From contig NZ_QVRA01000012.1 of the NCBI RefSeq assembly GCF_003591655.1, positions 1 to 64,000 on the forward strand: 64,000 nt of DNA. The letters run 5' to 3'. The notes below the pieces were generated by a model. It was not told the origin of the DNA. It did no database searches and saw nothing but the letters and a program-made list of their open reading frames with translations. The position numbers and the translations under genes are program-made. The stretch is from Sphingobium terrigena (lineage in GTDB: Bacteria > Pseudomonadota > Alphaproteobacteria > Sphingomonadales > Sphingomonadaceae). Shown one piece after another: positions 8,990-18,524 of this stretch (its first letter is position 1; each line of letters starts with the position of its first letter).

Positions 8990-10192
8990 TCAGGCCATCA
9001 AAGCCTTTACGCCCGGCAAATCCTTGCCTTCCATCCATTCCAGGAACGCGCCGCCCGCCGTCGAGACGAAGGTGAAATCGGCTGCTGCCCCTGCATGGTT
9101 GAGGGCTGCCACAGTATCACCGCCACCGGCGACCGAGGTCAACTGGCCTTCCTTGGTCAGCGCAGCCGCGGTGCGGGCGAGCGCCACCGTTGCGGTGTCG
9201 AACGGGGGAATTTCGAACGCGCCCAATGGCCCGTTCCACACGAGCGTACGGCAGGTCTTGAGGACGTCAGCCAGCGCTTCAACGGCGGCGGGGCCGACGT
9301 CTAGGATCATTTCGTCCTCTGCAACTTCATGGACGTTGCAGGTGCGGACCGATGGCGGGTTGGCGGCAAATTCCTTCGCGACCACTACGTCATAGGGCAG
9401 ATGGATGGTGCAACCGGCCGCTTCCGCCGCGTCGAAAATAGCCTCGGCCGTGTCAGCCAGATCCTTCTCGCACAGCGACTTGCCGATATCGACACCGCGC
9501 GCGTGGAGGAAGGTGTTGGCCATGCCGCCACCAATGATCAGATGATCGACCTTCGTAACCAGATGGTTCAGCACATCCAGCTTGGTCGAGACTTTTGCCC
9601 CGCCGACGACAGCGGCGACCGGCTTGACCGGAGTGCCGAGCGCGGCCTGCAACGCATCGAGTTCGCGCTCCATGGCGCGGCCAGCAAAGGACGGCAGCTT
9701 GTGCGCGATGCCTGCGGTCGAGGCATGGGCGCGGTGCGCGGCGGAGAAGGCGTCGTTGACATAAAGGTCGGCAATCGCCGCCATCGCATCGACCAGAGCG
9801 GGATCGTTCTTTTCCTCGCCCGCATGGAAACGGGTGTTTTCCAGGATCGCAATGTCGCCGGGACGCATCACCGCAATGCCATCGGTCGCGGCTTCACCCT
9901 GGCAATCAGGGATGAACTGCACTTCGCGACCCAGCACCTGGGATAGCGGTCGGGTGATCTTGGACAGTGAATATTCGGGGTTCTTCTGCCCCTTGGGACG
10001 ACCGAAATGGGCCAGGATCAGCACTTTTGCGCCGCGATCGGCCAGTTCCAGCACGGTCGGCATGGCCGAACGCAAGCGGGTATCATCGCTGACCGAACCG
10101 TCCTGCATCGGCACGTTCAGATCCTCGCGCACCAGCACGGCTTTGCCGTGGATGTCGCCCATATCGTCGAGTGTCTTGAACGGCTTGGTCAT
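8990..10192 (-). CDS. pgk: Phosphoglycerate kinase
   Basis: Transfers phosphate between 1,3-bisphosphoglycerate and ADP in glycolysis and gluconeogenesis. It has 400 residues, the family's usual length. The N-lobe shows [11 protein letters not shown] and LAHFGRPKG; the hinge region shows [15 protein letters not shown]; the nucleotide lobe ends in [12 protein letters not shown]. The start [10 protein letters not shown] has GAGG six bases upstream; a TTG four codons earlier also exists but is less likely. It lies between gap and fda, separated from gap by a repeat and a terminator. Confidence 0.97.
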   Translation of the reverse strand: MTKPFKTLDDMGDIHGKAVLVREDLNVPMQDGSVSDDTRLRSAMPTVLELADRGAKVLILAHFGRPKGQKNPEYSLSKITRPLSQVLGREVQFIPDCQGEAATDGIAVMRPGDIAILENTRFHAGEEKNDPALVDAMAAIADLYVNDAFSAAHRAHASTAGIAHKLPSFAGRAMERELDALQAALGTPVKPVAAVVGGAKVSTKLDVLNHLVTKVDHLIIGGGMANTFLHARGVDIGKSLCEKDLADTAEAIFDAAEAAGCTIHLPYDVVVAKEFAANPPSVRTCNVHEVAEDEMILDVGPAAVEALADVLKTCRTLVWNGPLGAFEIPPFDTATVALARTAAALTKEGQLTSVAGGGDTVAALNHAGAAADFTFVSTAGGAFLEWMEGKDLPGVKALMA

Positions 10193-10214
10193 GCTATGCC
10201 TCAATTTTCCATAA

Positions 10215-10301
10215 CGTCATCCCAGCGCAAGCTGGGATCTCTCTTCTTGCGCATCATAGGACACAGAAGAAAGCGGGATCCCGGCTTTCGCCGGGATGAC
10301 G
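10215..10301. repeat. Twin-hairpin intergenic repeat, copy C
   Basis: Left hairpin ATCCCAGCGCAAGCTGGGAT and right hairpin ATCCCGGCTTTCGCCGGGAT, flanked by CGTC at the left and GACG at the right. It is in the gap between pgk and gap. Confidence 0.8.
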
Positions 10302-10331
10302 AAAAAGGGGGCTGGTTTTAACCCAGCCCCC
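10301..10331 (-). terminator. Rho-independent terminator of gap
   Basis: Read on the minus strand, a 9-bp stem GGGGGCTGG/CCAGCCCCC closes a 7-nt loop and is followed by TTTTT. It starts a few bases after the gap stop codon, so part of the tkt-gap transcript should end before pgk. Confidence 0.85.
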
Positions 10332-10337
10332 CAATGT

Positions 10338-11348
10338 TCACAGGAACTTCGCCACCACGCCGGTGGTGTCGATCATGCGGTTGGAGAAGCCCCATTCATT
10401 GTCGTACCAGCTGAGCACGCGAACCAGCTTGCCGTCGACAACGGCGGTTTCCAGGCTGTCGACGGTCGAGCTGCGCGGATCGCCATTATAGTCGATCGAG
10501 ACCAGCGGCTCGTCCGAATAGCCCAGCACGCCCTTGAGCGGGCCGGATTCCGACGCGGCCTTGAGCAGGGCGTTGACCTCGTCCTTGGTGGTCGGGCGGC
10601 TCGGAATGAACTTCAGATCGACGACCGAGACGTTGGGGGTCGGCACGCGGATCGACGAACCGTCCAGCTTGCCTTTGAGTTCAGGCAGAACCTCACCCAC
10701 TGCGCGGGCAGCGCCGGTCGAGGTCGGGATCTGCGACAGGGCGGCGGCGCGGGCGCGGCGCATGTCGCTGTGCAGCTGGTCCAGCGTGTTCTGGTCGTTG
10801 GTATAGCTGTGGATCGTCGTCATGAAGCCGCTTTCGATGCCGATGGCGTCGTTCAGCACCTTGGCGAGCGGGGCCAGGCAGTTGGTGGTGCAGCTGGCGT
10901 TGGAGATGACGATGTCATCGGCGGTCAGCGCGTCATGGTTGACGCCGAACACGACGGTGCGATCCACATTGGTGCCGGGCGCGGAAATGATCACGCGCTT
11001 GGCACCGGCGGTCAGATGCGCGCTTGCCTTGTCCTTGGTGGTGAAGATGCCGGTGCATTCCAGTGCGATCTCCACGCCCAGCGCCGCGTGCGGCAGGTTG
11101 GCGGGGTCGCGTTCGGCGGTCACCTTGATCTTCTTGCCATCGACGACCAGGAAATCGCCATCGACGCTGACGTCGCCCTTCCAGTTGCCATGGACCGAAT
11201 CGCGCTTGAACAGCAGGGCGTTGGACTTGACGTCGCCCAGATCGTTGATGCTGACCAGTTCCAGATCATGGTCGGTGCGCGACAGGATGGCGCGCGCCAC
11301 CAGGCGGCCGATACGTCCGAAACCGTTAATTGCTACCTTCGTTGCCAC
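10338..11348 (-). CDS. gap: Glyceraldehyde-3-phosphate dehydrogenase, type I
   Basis: Oxidises and phosphorylates glyceraldehyde 3-phosphate with NAD(P). It has 336 residues, the normal length. The N-terminal Rossmann fold begins [14 protein letters not shown], and the catalytic cysteine is in [10 protein letters not shown] near 152. [13 protein letters not shown] lies near the C-terminus. It sits 30 bp after tkt and is followed by a strong terminator, suggesting a tkt-gap unit with pgk and fda expressed partly separately. Coenzyme preference cannot be decided from motifs alone. Confidence 0.97.
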   Translation of the reverse strand: MATKVAINGFGRIGRLVARAILSRTDHDLELVSINDLGDVKSNALLFKRDSVHGNWKGDVSVDGDFLVVDGKKIKVTAERDPANLPHAALGVEIALECTGIFTTKDKASAHLTAGAKRVIISAPGTNVDRTVVFGVNHDALTADDIVISNASCTTNCLAPLAKVLNDAIGIESGFMTTIHSYTNDQNTLDQLHSDMRRARAAALSQIPTSTGAARAVGEVLPELKGKLDGSSIRVPTPNVSVVDLKFIPSRPTTKDEVNALLKAASESGPLKGVLGYSDEPLVSIDYNGDPRSSTVDSLETAVVDGKLVRVLSWYDNEWGFSNRMIDTTGVVAKFL

Positions 11349-11377
11349 TGCACTAGCCTCCTGAAGTTGTTGTTCGG

Positions 11378-13345
11378 TCAGTTATTGAGAGCGGCCACGA
11401 TCTGCGGCGCGATCTTCGCGGCGGTCAGGCCGAAATGGTCGTAAAGTGCTTCCGCCGGGGCCGACGCGCCGAAGCTGTCGATGCCAAAGCGCAGGCCCGC
11501 GATACCGGTATGGCGTTCCCAGCCAAAGGTCGTCCCCGCCTCAATCGACACGCGCAGCACATGGTGCGGCAGCAGGTCGTCCTTGTAGGATTGCGGTTGC
11601 GCCTCGAAATGCGCCCAGCTTGGCATGGACACGACATCGGCACCGATGCCCTGGGCTTCCAGCGCCTTGGCGGTATCGACCGCAATCTCGACTTCGGAGC
11701 CGGTGGCGATCAGCACGACCTTGCGATCCGCATTGGCGGCACGCAGACGATAGGCGCCCTTGGCCGACAGATTTTCAGCCTTTTCGGTGCGCAGCTGGGG
11801 CAGGTTCTGGCGGGTCAGCGCCAGTACCGACGGGCCGGTCGCGTCCTTCAGCGCCAGCTCCCAGCATTCCGCCGTCTCGACAATGTCGGCGGGGCGATAG
11901 ACGTCCAGGTTCGGGATCATGCGCATCGACATGACATGCTCGATCGGCTGATGGGTCGGGCCATCTTCGCCAAGGCCAATGCTGTCATGTGTCAGGACGT
12001 GAATGACACGCTGCTGCTGGAGCGCGGCGAGGCGGATGCCCGCGCGCATATAGTCGGAAAAGACGAGGAAGGTGCCGCCATAGGGGATGACGCCGCCATG
12101 CAGCGCCATGCCGTTCATCGCGCAGGCCATGCCAAATTCGCGGATGCCATAATAGACATAGCGGCCCGAATAATCGTCCTTCGTCAGCGGGCCGGTCGAC
12201 TTGGTTTTGGTATTGTTGGAGCCGGTGAGGTCCGCCGAACCGCCCAGCGTTTCGGGCAACAGGTCGTTGATCGCGCCCAGCGTCAATTCACTGGCCTTGC
12301 GGGTCGCGACCTTCTGCGGCGCGGCGATCAGGCTGTCGATATAGGCTTCTAGCGAGAAGTCGGCGGGCAGATCGCCAGCCATGCGGCGGGTAAATTCCGC
12401 GCCCTTCTCATTGCTTGCAAGCCGGGCTTCCCACGCAGTGCGAACATCGCCGCCCTTGGCGCCAATCGCCTTCCACGCTGCGGCAATATCGGCCGGAATG
12501 ACGAAGGGCGCCGCGTCCCAGCCCAGAAATTCGCGCGCTGCGGCGACTTCGGCCTCGCCCAGCGCAGAGCCGTGGACGCCCGACGTGCCCGCCTTGTTGG
12601 GCGAACCATAGCCGATCTTGGTCGCGCAGGCGACGAGCGAGGGCCGCGGATCGGCGACCGCTTGCGCCAGCGCGCGGCGGACATCGGCCACGTCATGGCC
12701 ATCGCACGACACGACATGCCAGCCGGTTGCTTCATAGCGGGCGTGGACATCTTCGCTGCTCGACAGGTCGACGGCACCGTCAATGGTGATCTTGTTATCG
12801 TCCCACAGCACGATCAGGCGGCCAAGGTTCAGGTGACCGGCAAGACCAATCGCTTCATGGTTGATGCCTTCCATCAGGCAGCCGTCCCCGGCAATCACCC
12901 AGGTGCGGTGATCGACCAGATCGTCACCAAATTGGGCGTTCAGGTGCCGCTCGGCAATCGCCATGCCGACGGCAGTGGCCAGGCCCGATCCCAGCGGACC
13001 CGTAGTCGCCTCAACGCCTGCCAGCTCGAAATTTTCAGGATGGCCAGCGCACGGGCTGTGCAGCTGGCGGAAATTGGCGATGTCCTCGATCGTCGGACGC
13101 GCATAGCCGGTCAGGTGCAGCAGGCTGTAGATCAGCATCGAGCCATGGCCCGCCGACAGGACGAAACGGTCGCGGTCGGCCCATTTGGGCTGGGTCGGAT
13201 CGAATTTCAGATAATCGCTGAACAGTACCGTTGCGACGTCTGCCATGCCCATCGGCATCCCCGGATGGCCGCTATTGGCGGCCTGCACGGCATCCATGGA
13301 AAGCGCCCGGATGGCGTTGGCGAGCGACTTATCGGAAACGGTCAT
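11378..13345 (-). CDS. tkt: Transketolase
   Basis: Thiamine-diphosphate enzyme of the pentose phosphate pathway, 655 residues, normal for the family. The N-terminus has [16 protein letters not shown], the ThDP-binding motif [13 protein letters not shown] is near 152 and [14 protein letters not shown] is in the Pyr domain. The start [12 protein letters not shown] matches the conserved N-terminus; the longer frame adds 31 residues of non-conserved sequence. A possible ribosome site AGGAAAG lies rather far upstream. It heads the leftward central-carbon cluster and diverges from the coiled-coil/zapA genes. Confidence 0.97.
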   Translation of the reverse strand: MTVSDKSLANAIRALSMDAVQAANSGHPGMPMGMADVATVLFSDYLKFDPTQPKWADRDRFVLSAGHGSMLIYSLLHLTGYARPTIEDIANFRQLHSPCAGHPENFELAGVEATTGPLGSGLATAVGMAIAERHLNAQFGDDLVDHRTWVIAGDGCLMEGINHEAIGLAGHLNLGRLIVLWDDNKITIDGAVDLSSSEDVHARYEATGWHVVSCDGHDVADVRRALAQAVADPRPSLVACATKIGYGSPNKAGTSGVHGSALGEAEVAAAREFLGWDAAPFVIPADIAAAWKAIGAKGGDVRTAWEARLASNEKGAEFTRRMAGDLPADFSLEAYIDSLIAAPQKVATRKASELTLGAINDLLPETLGGSADLTGSNNTKTKSTGPLTKDDYSGRYVYYGIREFGMACAMNGMALHGGVIPYGGTFLVFSDYMRAGIRLAALQQQRVIHVLTHDSIGLGEDGPTHQPIEHVMSMRMIPNLDVYRPADIVETAECWELALKDATGPSVLALTRQNLPQLRTEKAENLSAKGAYRLRAANADRKVVLIATGSEVEIAVDTAKALEAQGIGADVVSMPSWAHFEAQPQSYKDDLLPHHVLRVSIEAGTTFGWERHTGIAGLRFGIDSFGASAPAEALYDHFGLTAAKIAPQIVAALNN

Positions 13346-13524
13346 CGGCAGCGTGCGTCTTTCCTGAACAGGACTGACCTGCCCACAGGCTGTGCGGGCG
13401 AGTCGAGATCGGGCCTCCTTTGTCGCGTCAAGCCCCATGCGTCAACCGCAGCGGGGCGCAAAGCCGCTTCCAGTCGGCCCAATCATCGCTTTTGTGCTGC
13501 GCCAAGTTTCGCTATGCGTGGGGA

Positions 13525-13731
13525 ATGGCAAGCGAGCGCATGATGCAGGCAATTGGCACGCTGGAACGTGCAGTGGGTCGGCTCGAACAGGATGTGGCCC
13601 GCCTTGCGGCCGTCACGCCCCCCTCTCCTCCCCAGAATAGCACGCCGGATATGGACGTGGACGGCGCCCGCGCGGCGCTGCGTTCGCTCGACGAGCTGAT
13701 CGCGGATCTGAAAGGGCGGACCATTGGCTGA
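13525..13731 (+). CDS. Small coiled-coil protein upstream of zapA
   Basis: A 68-residue protein starting MASERMMQAIGTLERAVGRLEQDVARLAA, with a clear heptad pattern over the first 30 residues, a proline/serine linker and a second helix RAALRSLDELIADLK. The start has GGGGA just before it and drops the poor-quality residues of the longer frame. Its stop overlaps the zapA start, so the two are probably translated together. Short coiled-coil genes (DUF4164-like) lie before zapA in other alphaproteobacteria; a part in divisome assembly is an inference from position. Confidence 0.75.
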   Translation: MASERMMQAIGTLERAVGRLEQDVARLAAVTPPSPPQNSTPDMDVDGARAALRSLDELIADLKGRTIG

Positions 13732-14059
13732 AACCACGTTGCACATAGCCGGACGCCATTATGACATCAGGTGCCGCGATGGCGAGGAAGCCCATCTCAC
13801 CCATCTCGCCAGCCTGATCGAAGAGAAGGCGCAAGCTGCGCAGCAGGGCGCGCCGGGCATGACGGAGGTACGCAGCCTGCTGTTTGCTGCTTTATTCCTG
13901 GCCGATGAATTGAACGACATGCGCCGCGACACCGCCGCCCGCCAACAGAGGTTGGCGCTGGAGGCGGACGACGATCAGGCGGCACAGGCGATAGAGGTGC
14001 TGGCGGCGCGCATAGAAAAGCTGCGCGACGGGCTTGCCGCCCGCGCTGCGGACGCCTAG
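13724..14059 (+). CDS. zapA: Cell division protein ZapA
   Basis: FtsZ-ring stabiliser of 111 residues. The N-terminal globular part (LHIAGRHYDIRCRDGEEAHLTHLASLIEEK) matches ZapA, followed by a long C-terminal helix for dimer coiled coil. The start is TTG at 13724, overlapping the previous gene by 8 bp, with AAAGGGCGG upstream. The order coiled-coil gene, zapA, 6S RNA, formyl-THF cyclo-ligase is the expected proteobacterial neighbourhood, which supports both this call and the RNA. Confidence 0.9.
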   Translation: MAETTLHIAGRHYDIRCRDGEEAHLTHLASLIEEKAQAAQQGAPGMTEVRSLLFAALFLADELNDMRRDTAARQQRLALEADDDQAAQAIEVLAARIEKLRDGLAARAADA

Positions 14060-14064
14060 ATTGG

Positions 14065-14231
14065 GGTGGACGGGTACTGCCTGGTACGAGCTTTAGCGAA
14101 CATCCCTGAGGCGATAATCACATCCTAGGGGGCTGTCCCTGGGCGGGCTCCGGCCCGATCTATATGGTCCCCACCTGACGTTGAGGCGTCAGAGGATTTT
14201 CCAGCAAACGGCCAAGGCGGTCCCGTCACCC
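14065..14231 (+). ncRNA. ssrS: 6S RNA
   Basis: This gene-free segment lies between zapA and the formyl-THF cyclo-ligase gene, the classical ssrS position. Its ends can pair: GGTGGACGGG near 14065 with CCCGTCACC ending near 14230, and ACTGCCTGG with CCAAGGCGG, giving the closing stem; GC-rich arms flank a central region as in 6S RNA. A pyrimidine-rich CTGCCTTTCTTTT follows. 6S RNA binds sigma-70 RNA polymerase and mutes promoters in stationary phase. Ends are approximate. Confidence 0.82.
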
Positions 14232-14334
14232 CTGCCTTTCTTTTCCGTCGAGCGGGTGTGAATGTTCCCGATGCATCCAACATGGCGCGTCCACACTAAC
14301 CGATATCCTCCCTTGGCGGGCCGAGCTATCGAAT

Positions 14335-14475
14335 ATGGAACTGCCCCCACCTTCATCGTCATGCTGAACTTGTTTCAGCATCCATTTCTCGCATCCAGCA
14401 GCGGCTTTTGGGGCACGATGGATCCTGAAATAAATTCAGGATGACGTTGTAGAGATAACGAAAAGTCTTATGCGC
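14335..14475. repeat. Twin-hairpin intergenic repeat, copy D (extended form)
   Basis: Closely matches copy B at 7828-7968 from the leading ATGGAACTGCCCCC to the trailing ATGACGTTGTAG. The hairpins here are TGCTGAACTTGTTTCAGCA and TCCTGAAATAAATTCAGGA. With the end of the 6S RNA it accounts for the roughly 300-bp gene-free stretch before the cyclo-ligase; a short ORF across it is not credible. Confidence 0.8.
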
Positions 14476-14533
14476 TTCTTCTCTCCTCGCAGAGGAGAAC
14501 TTCATTACGTCCCGCTAATGCCGAAAGACTCCC

Positions 14534-15121
14534 ATGCGCGATAATGGCGACACCATCGACAAGACGAGCTTGCGCCAGATCGCCCGCGACCGCCGCCGTG
14601 CCTTTGTCTCGACGCTTGATCCGCTGGCGCACCGGCTGGCGTTCAAGGTGCTGCCATCGCCCCTCGCCCGCCGCATTGCCGACGCGCAGGTGGTGGCGCT
14701 CTATATGGGGCTGGACGATGAAGCGCCCGCGCAACGGCTGGCGCATCAGCTGAGCGCCATGGGCAAGACCGTGGCGTTGCCGCGCGTGCTGGATCGGCTG
14801 GGCAGCATGGACTTCCTGCGTTGGCAGCCTGACGACATACTGCTGCCCGGCCCGTTCCGCACCAGCCACCCGGAGCCCGGCGAGGGTCCGGTGACGCCCG
14901 ACGTCATCATCGCCCCGCTGGTCGGGTTCGATCGCGCTCTCAATCGGCTGGGTCAGGGCGGCGGCTATTATGATCGTGCCTTTGCCCGCTTGCCCGACGC
15001 GCTGCGCATCGGCATTGCCTGGTCAGTGCAGGAGCAGGATGCCGTGCCTGCCGACCCTTGGGACTTGCCGCTGCATATGGTGCTGACCGAAGTCGAACTG
15101 ATCGAAGGGCCACTGGCATGA
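14534..15121 (+). CDS. 5-formyltetrahydrofolate cyclo-ligase
   Basis: ATP-dependent conversion of 5-formyl-THF to 5,10-methenyl-THF in one-carbon metabolism (also called FAU, YgfA or MTHFS); 195 residues. Typical motifs are KTSLRQIARDRRRAF at the N-terminus, PRVLDRLGSMDFLRW in the middle, and the signature GQGGGYYDRAFARL near 140. The segment FRTSHPEPGEGPVTPDVIIAPLVGFD contains the usual substrate loop. It follows 6S RNA and overlaps the next gene as ATGA. Confidence 0.95.
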   Translation: MRDNGDTIDKTSLRQIARDRRRAFVSTLDPLAHRLAFKVLPSPLARRIADAQVVALYMGLDDEAPAQRLAHQLSAMGKTVALPRVLDRLGSMDFLRWQPDDILLPGPFRTSHPEPGEGPVTPDVIIAPLVGFDRALNRLGQGGGYYDRAFARLPDALRIGIAWSVQEQDAVPADPWDLPLHMVLTEVELIEGPLA

Positions 15122-15351
15122 GCATCGACCCGCGCCATTATCATCAGCCAAGCTGGCGCAAGCCGGTGGGGATGCTGGCGATCGTCGGTCTGATCGCGCT
15201 GTGGGCGGTGATGGTGGCCAGCCTGTCGGGCCTGATCGGCACGCTGCCGGTCTGGGCGCAGACGCCGCTCTATGTCGTGCTGGGGATCGTGTGGATCTGG
15301 GTTCTGCCGTTGCGCCGCCTCCTTGCCTGGATGGAGACCGGACGCTGGTAG
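15118..15351 (+). CDS. DUF2842 membrane protein
   Basis: A 77-residue protein with two predicted transmembrane helices, about residues 18-40 (VGMLAIVGLIALWAVMVASL) and 48-65 (TPLYVVLGIVWIWVLPL), and a short basic-aromatic C-terminus RRLLAWMETGRW. The overall pattern matches the alphaproteobacterial DUF2842 family, whose function is unknown. The ATGA overlap with the cyclo-ligase gene fixes the start and suggests translational coupling. Confidence 0.85.
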   Translation: MSIDPRHYHQPSWRKPVGMLAIVGLIALWAVMVASLSGLIGTLPVWAQTPLYVVLGIVWIWVLPLRRLLAWMETGRW

Positions 15352-15630
15352 CGTCGCTGATTTGCGATCGTGACAAGTGTGCGGTCCCCCTGTATCTATT
15401 CCGTTAAGGAAGCGTAACGGCCTGTCCCCGGTTCCGGAGACGCGCGCCGCTTCCTGACTGCGGAAGGGGGGCAAAGCCATGTCCATGCGCCAGTCGATAC
15501 AGAAGGCGCGCTTATGGCGCGATCCTGCCCCATGCCCGTCACATCTGAACCACCGGGCGGCGGCCACCGCGCGCCGGGGGACGCACAGCCTGTCGGTGGC
15601 CCTTGCCAACCCCCACAGGAGGACGATGCG

Positions 15631-16362
15631 ATGGTTCCCATGAGCAAAAGGCTGTTTGCAGAAGCGTTCGGCACATTCTGGCTGGTTTTCGGTGGCTGCG
15701 GCAGCGCGGTGCTGGCGGCGGCCTTCCCTGATGTCGGCATCGGCCTGCTGGGCGTCAGCCTGGCGTTCGGGCTGACGGTACTGACCATGGCCTATTCGAT
15801 CGGCCATATTTCGGGCTGCCACCTCAATCCTGCCGTTACCGTGGGCCTGTGGGCAGGCGGGCGCTTTCCGGTACGCGACATCGCGCCCTATATCATCGCG
15901 CAACTGATCGGCGCGGTGATCGCGGCGCAGCTATTGCTGTTCATCGCCAGTGGCCAGCCCGATTTCGCCCTGACCGGCACCGGGCTGGCGGTCAATGGCT
16001 ACGGGGCGCAGTCGCCCGGTGGCTATAGCATGGAAGCGGGCTTTGCGATCGAGGCGGTGCTGACGCTGGGCTTCCTGGTCGTCATCCTGGGATCGACCGA
16101 CAGCCGCGCGCCGGCGGGCTTTGCGCCGATCGCAATCGGTCTGGCGCTGACGCTCATCCACCTCATCAGCATTCCGGTGACCAACACATCGGTCAACCCG
16201 GCGCGCAGCACCGGTCCGGCGCTGTTGGTCGGCGGGCTGGCGGTGCAGCAATTGTGGCTGTTCTGGCTGGCCCCGATGGTCGGCGCGCTGGCCGCAGGCG
16301 GCATCTATCGCTGGCTGGCCAACGAACCGCTTGCCCCCGCAATCACGGGCGACAATCTGTAA
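15631..16362 (+). CDS. aqpZ: Aquaporin Z
   Basis: Inner-membrane water channel of the MIP family, 243 residues, with six transmembrane helices and the two half-helix signatures HLNPAVT near 64 and SVNPARS near 187. The length and the [12 protein letters not shown] context favour a water-selective AqpZ over a glycerol facilitator. The start is chosen by AGGAGG eight bases upstream; the longer frame from 15514 is unsupported. The roughly 280 bp before it hold no convincing gene. Confidence 0.95.
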   Translation: MVPMSKRLFAEAFGTFWLVFGGCGSAVLAAAFPDVGIGLLGVSLAFGLTVLTMAYSIGHISGCHLNPAVTVGLWAGGRFPVRDIAPYIIAQLIGAVIAAQLLLFIASGQPDFALTGTGLAVNGYGAQSPGGYSMEAGFAIEAVLTLGFLVVILGSTDSRAPAGFAPIAIGLALTLIHLISIPVTNTSVNPARSTGPALLVGGLAVQQLWLFWLAPMVGALAAGGIYRWLANEPLAPAITGDNL

Positions 16363-16374
16363 GCCAAGGACAGG

Positions 16375-16403
16375 CGGGCCGATACCATGCGTGTCGGCCC
16401 GTT
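16375..16403 (+). terminator. Possible terminator after aqpZ
   Basis: Stem CGGGCCGA/TCGGCCCG with an 11-nt loop, followed only by TTC. It lies between aqpZ and the convergent tRNA-Asp genes. The weak T-run lowers confidence. Confidence 0.4.
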
Positions 16404-16442
16404 CATCTGCGCTATTGCGCCATCCCCTGCATCGGCAGGAAA

Positions 16443-16519
16443 TGGCGCGAGTGACGGGGCTCGAACCCGCGACCTCCGGCGTGACAGGCCGGCACTCTAA
16501 CCAACTGAGCTACACCCGC
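16443..16519 (-). tRNA. tRNA-Asp (GTC), copy 2 in transcription order
   Basis: A 77-nt cloverleaf on the minus strand: acceptor GCGGGTG/CACTCGC, D-arm GCTCAGTTGGTTAGAGT, anticodon loop CTGTCAC giving GTC, T-loop GGTTCGAGCCC, and an encoded CCA end. Identical to the copy 82 bp upstream. Confidence 0.97.
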
Positions 16520-16601
16520 GCAGGGTGACATCCGTTCGGGATTTTAGTCCCCAGACGATGCTGCCTGATCCACCTTATTCCCACCTTCCGGTCAAGGAAA
16601 G

Positions 16602-16678
16602 TGGCGCGAGTGACGGGGCTCGAACCCGCGACCTCCGGCGTGACAGGCCGGCACTCTAACCAACTGAGCTACACCCGC
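16602..16678 (-). tRNA. tRNA-Asp (GTC), copy 1 in transcription order
   Basis: Identical 77-nt tRNA with anticodon GTC and encoded CCA. The two copies form a tandem pair, probably made as one precursor. Confidence 0.97.
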
Positions 16679-16720
16679 GTTCGGTGTGGAAGCGCCGTCT
16701 ATGTGCGTCCGCCGGGACTG

Positions 16721-17875
16721 TCAACCGTCCGCATCGGCTGTTTTCGCATTCTCGTCACTTTCTTTGCGCGGCGCGACCGTCAGCGTCCCCTGCTCGAACA
16801 GGAAACCGGCGATATCGGGCGTGCCGGCGGCTGAAACGACGGTCTGGATGATGATCAGCAGCGGCACGCCCAGCAGCGCGCCCGGCGTCCCCCACACCCA
16901 GCCCCAGAAGGTGAGCGACACGAGAATCAGCAACGGGTTCATCGTCAGCCGCCGCCCCAGCACCGTGGGCGTGATCACATTGGCCTCGACCAGATGAAAG
17001 CCGACCTGCAAGGCCGCAGGCATCATCGCCACCCACACATCGTCAAACACCATCAACCCGCCCAGCGCCAGCAGCACCGCCGCCAGCATCGGGCCGAAAT
17101 AAGGGATGAAGTTGAGCAGCGCGACGATACCGCCCCACATCAAGGGCGACGGCATCCCGATCAGCCACAGCGCCAGCGCGACCGCCAGACCCAGGCACAG
17201 GTTGATGACGGCGATGGTGATGACATAGGCGGACGTGGCATCGACCACATTCTGGATCACCCGCGCCACTGCCAGCGCGCCGTCGAAACTGTCGCGACTG
17301 TTGATCGTGCGCCGCCGCAGGCCGGTCCAGCCCGCCAGAAAGAAGTAGATGATGAGCAGCGCGAACACCATCTGGATGATCGCCGCCGGGGCGGACATGG
17401 CGGCAAACTGGAGCAGGGAGCGCGGCGTATCGACCGTCGCGGTCTGCGCCGCCGCGACCGGCCCCGTCGCCAGCATCTGCACTGTTTCATCGACGAAGCG
17501 CTGGAGGTTGGAATAGAAATCGATCAGCGGGGCGAGGTTCGCCTGAATCTGTGGCAATCGTTGCGGCAAGATGCGGAACCAGTCGGTCGCTGGCACGATG
17601 ATCAGGACTAGCGCGCTATTGGCAACCACCAGGAATCCGATCACCGCCAGCAGCGCCGCCAGTCCGGACGGCAGGCGATGCCGCTCCATCCATTCGAGCA
17701 GCGGCACCAGCGCGATCGCGATCACCAGCGCAGCGGTCAGTGGCAGGAAAAACTCCGCCCCCGCGCGCAGCGCAAAGGGCAGCGCCAGCACCAACCCGAT
17801 CCCCGCCGTCAGCGCGATCGACGCGAGCAGCCGGTCGCGCCTGCGGTTGATTTCCTGCTGTTCGGGCAGTTTCAC
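16721..17875 (-). CDS. AI-2E family transporter (PerM type)
   Basis: Inner-membrane protein of about 384 residues with some eight transmembrane segments and a hydrophilic stretch around residues 110-150, as in the AI-2E/PerM permease family. Family signatures visible are WGGIVALLNFIPYFGPM and ANVITPTVLGRRLTMNPLLI near the C-terminus. The family is named for autoinducer-2 export, but many members move other solutes, for example Na+/H+ antiport, so the substrate is open. I chose GTG at 17875 (GGAG 12 nt upstream); a TTG at 17944 would add 23 residues. Confidence 0.88.
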   Translation of the reverse strand: MKLPEQQEINRRRDRLLASIALTAGIGLVLALPFALRAGAEFFLPLTAALVIAIALVPLLEWMERHRLPSGLAALLAVIGFLVVANSALVLIIVPATDWFRILPQRLPQIQANLAPLIDFYSNLQRFVDETVQMLATGPVAAAQTATVDTPRSLLQFAAMSAPAAIIQMVFALLIIYFFLAGWTGLRRRTINSRDSFDGALAVARVIQNVVDATSAYVITIAVINLCLGLAVALALWLIGMPSPLMWGGIVALLNFIPYFGPMLAAVLLALGGLMVFDDVWVAMMPAALQVGFHLVEANVITPTVLGRRLTMNPLLILVSLTFWGWVWGTPGALLGVPLLIIIQTVVSAAGTPDIAGFLFEQGTLTVAPRKESDENAKTADADG

Positions 17876-18041
17876 GGTCGATTGATTCTCCGGTCGAAGG
17901 GCCAGTCCGATGTGCGCCCGCTGCCACCGGGCGTCAATTTGCAAAGCAGGGTCAGGCCCATGACCGGACGCAGGAAAACAGCGGCTTAACCAAATATTGG
18001 CCCAGCCGTTCTAGGGACGGACACGGGGACGTAAAACGGGA

Positions 18042-18521
18042 ATGGGCATGAAGGCCGCCATATTGTCATGGATGATCGCGCTGACGGGCCTTGCGGTGCC
18101 GCAGGCGGCATGGGCGCAACCGGGCGTCCGGCTCGACACGCAGATGTTCGTCGAGCGGGTGACGACTGACGTCAACGGTCGATCCCGCCGCCTATTGGCC
18201 AGCGCTGACCGGGTTGCGCCCGGCGACCAGCTGATCGTCATCGTCCATTGGCGCAATGACGGCAGCGCGCCACTGCGCGATCAGGCTGTGGTGCGCCCAC
18301 TGCCGCGTGGCGCGCAGATAGACCCGACCGATCCCACCATGCAGGTGTCGGTCGATGGCGGCGCGCATTGGGGCCGGATGGAGCAGCTATGGCTGCCCAC
18401 GCCACTGGGCGGCACGCGCCGCGCCGTGGCGGCCGATGTCACCCATGTCCGCTGGTCGCTGCCGCAAGCGGTGCCGCCCGGCCATGCCGGACGGCTCAGC
18501 TATCGCGCGACGATGCGCTGA
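18042..18521 (+). CDS. Secreted protein of unknown function
   Basis: A 159-residue protein with a clear signal peptide (MKAAILSWMIALTGLAVPQAAWA, cleavage near 25-26) and a beta-rich domain. The sequence LASADRVAPGDQLIVIVHWRNDGSAPLRD resembles the DUF11-type repeats found in surface or cell-wall proteins. It is not recognisable beyond that. The start could equally be the second ATG at 18048. It is convergent with the branched-chain dehydrogenase E2 gene, 3 bp apart, and stands alone as a transcription unit. Confidence 0.75.
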   Translation: MGMKAAILSWMIALTGLAVPQAAWAQPGVRLDTQMFVERVTTDVNGRSRRLLASADRVAPGDQLIVIVHWRNDGSAPLRDQAVVRPLPRGAQIDPTDPTMQVSVDGGAHWGRMEQLWLPTPLGGTRRAVAADVTHVRWSLPQAVPPGHAGRLSYRATMR

Positions 18522-18524
18522 ATT

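Noticed and set aside
14262..14444. 60-codon ORF over repeat copy D
   Set aside because: It is made from the hairpin sequence and lacks a ribosome site.
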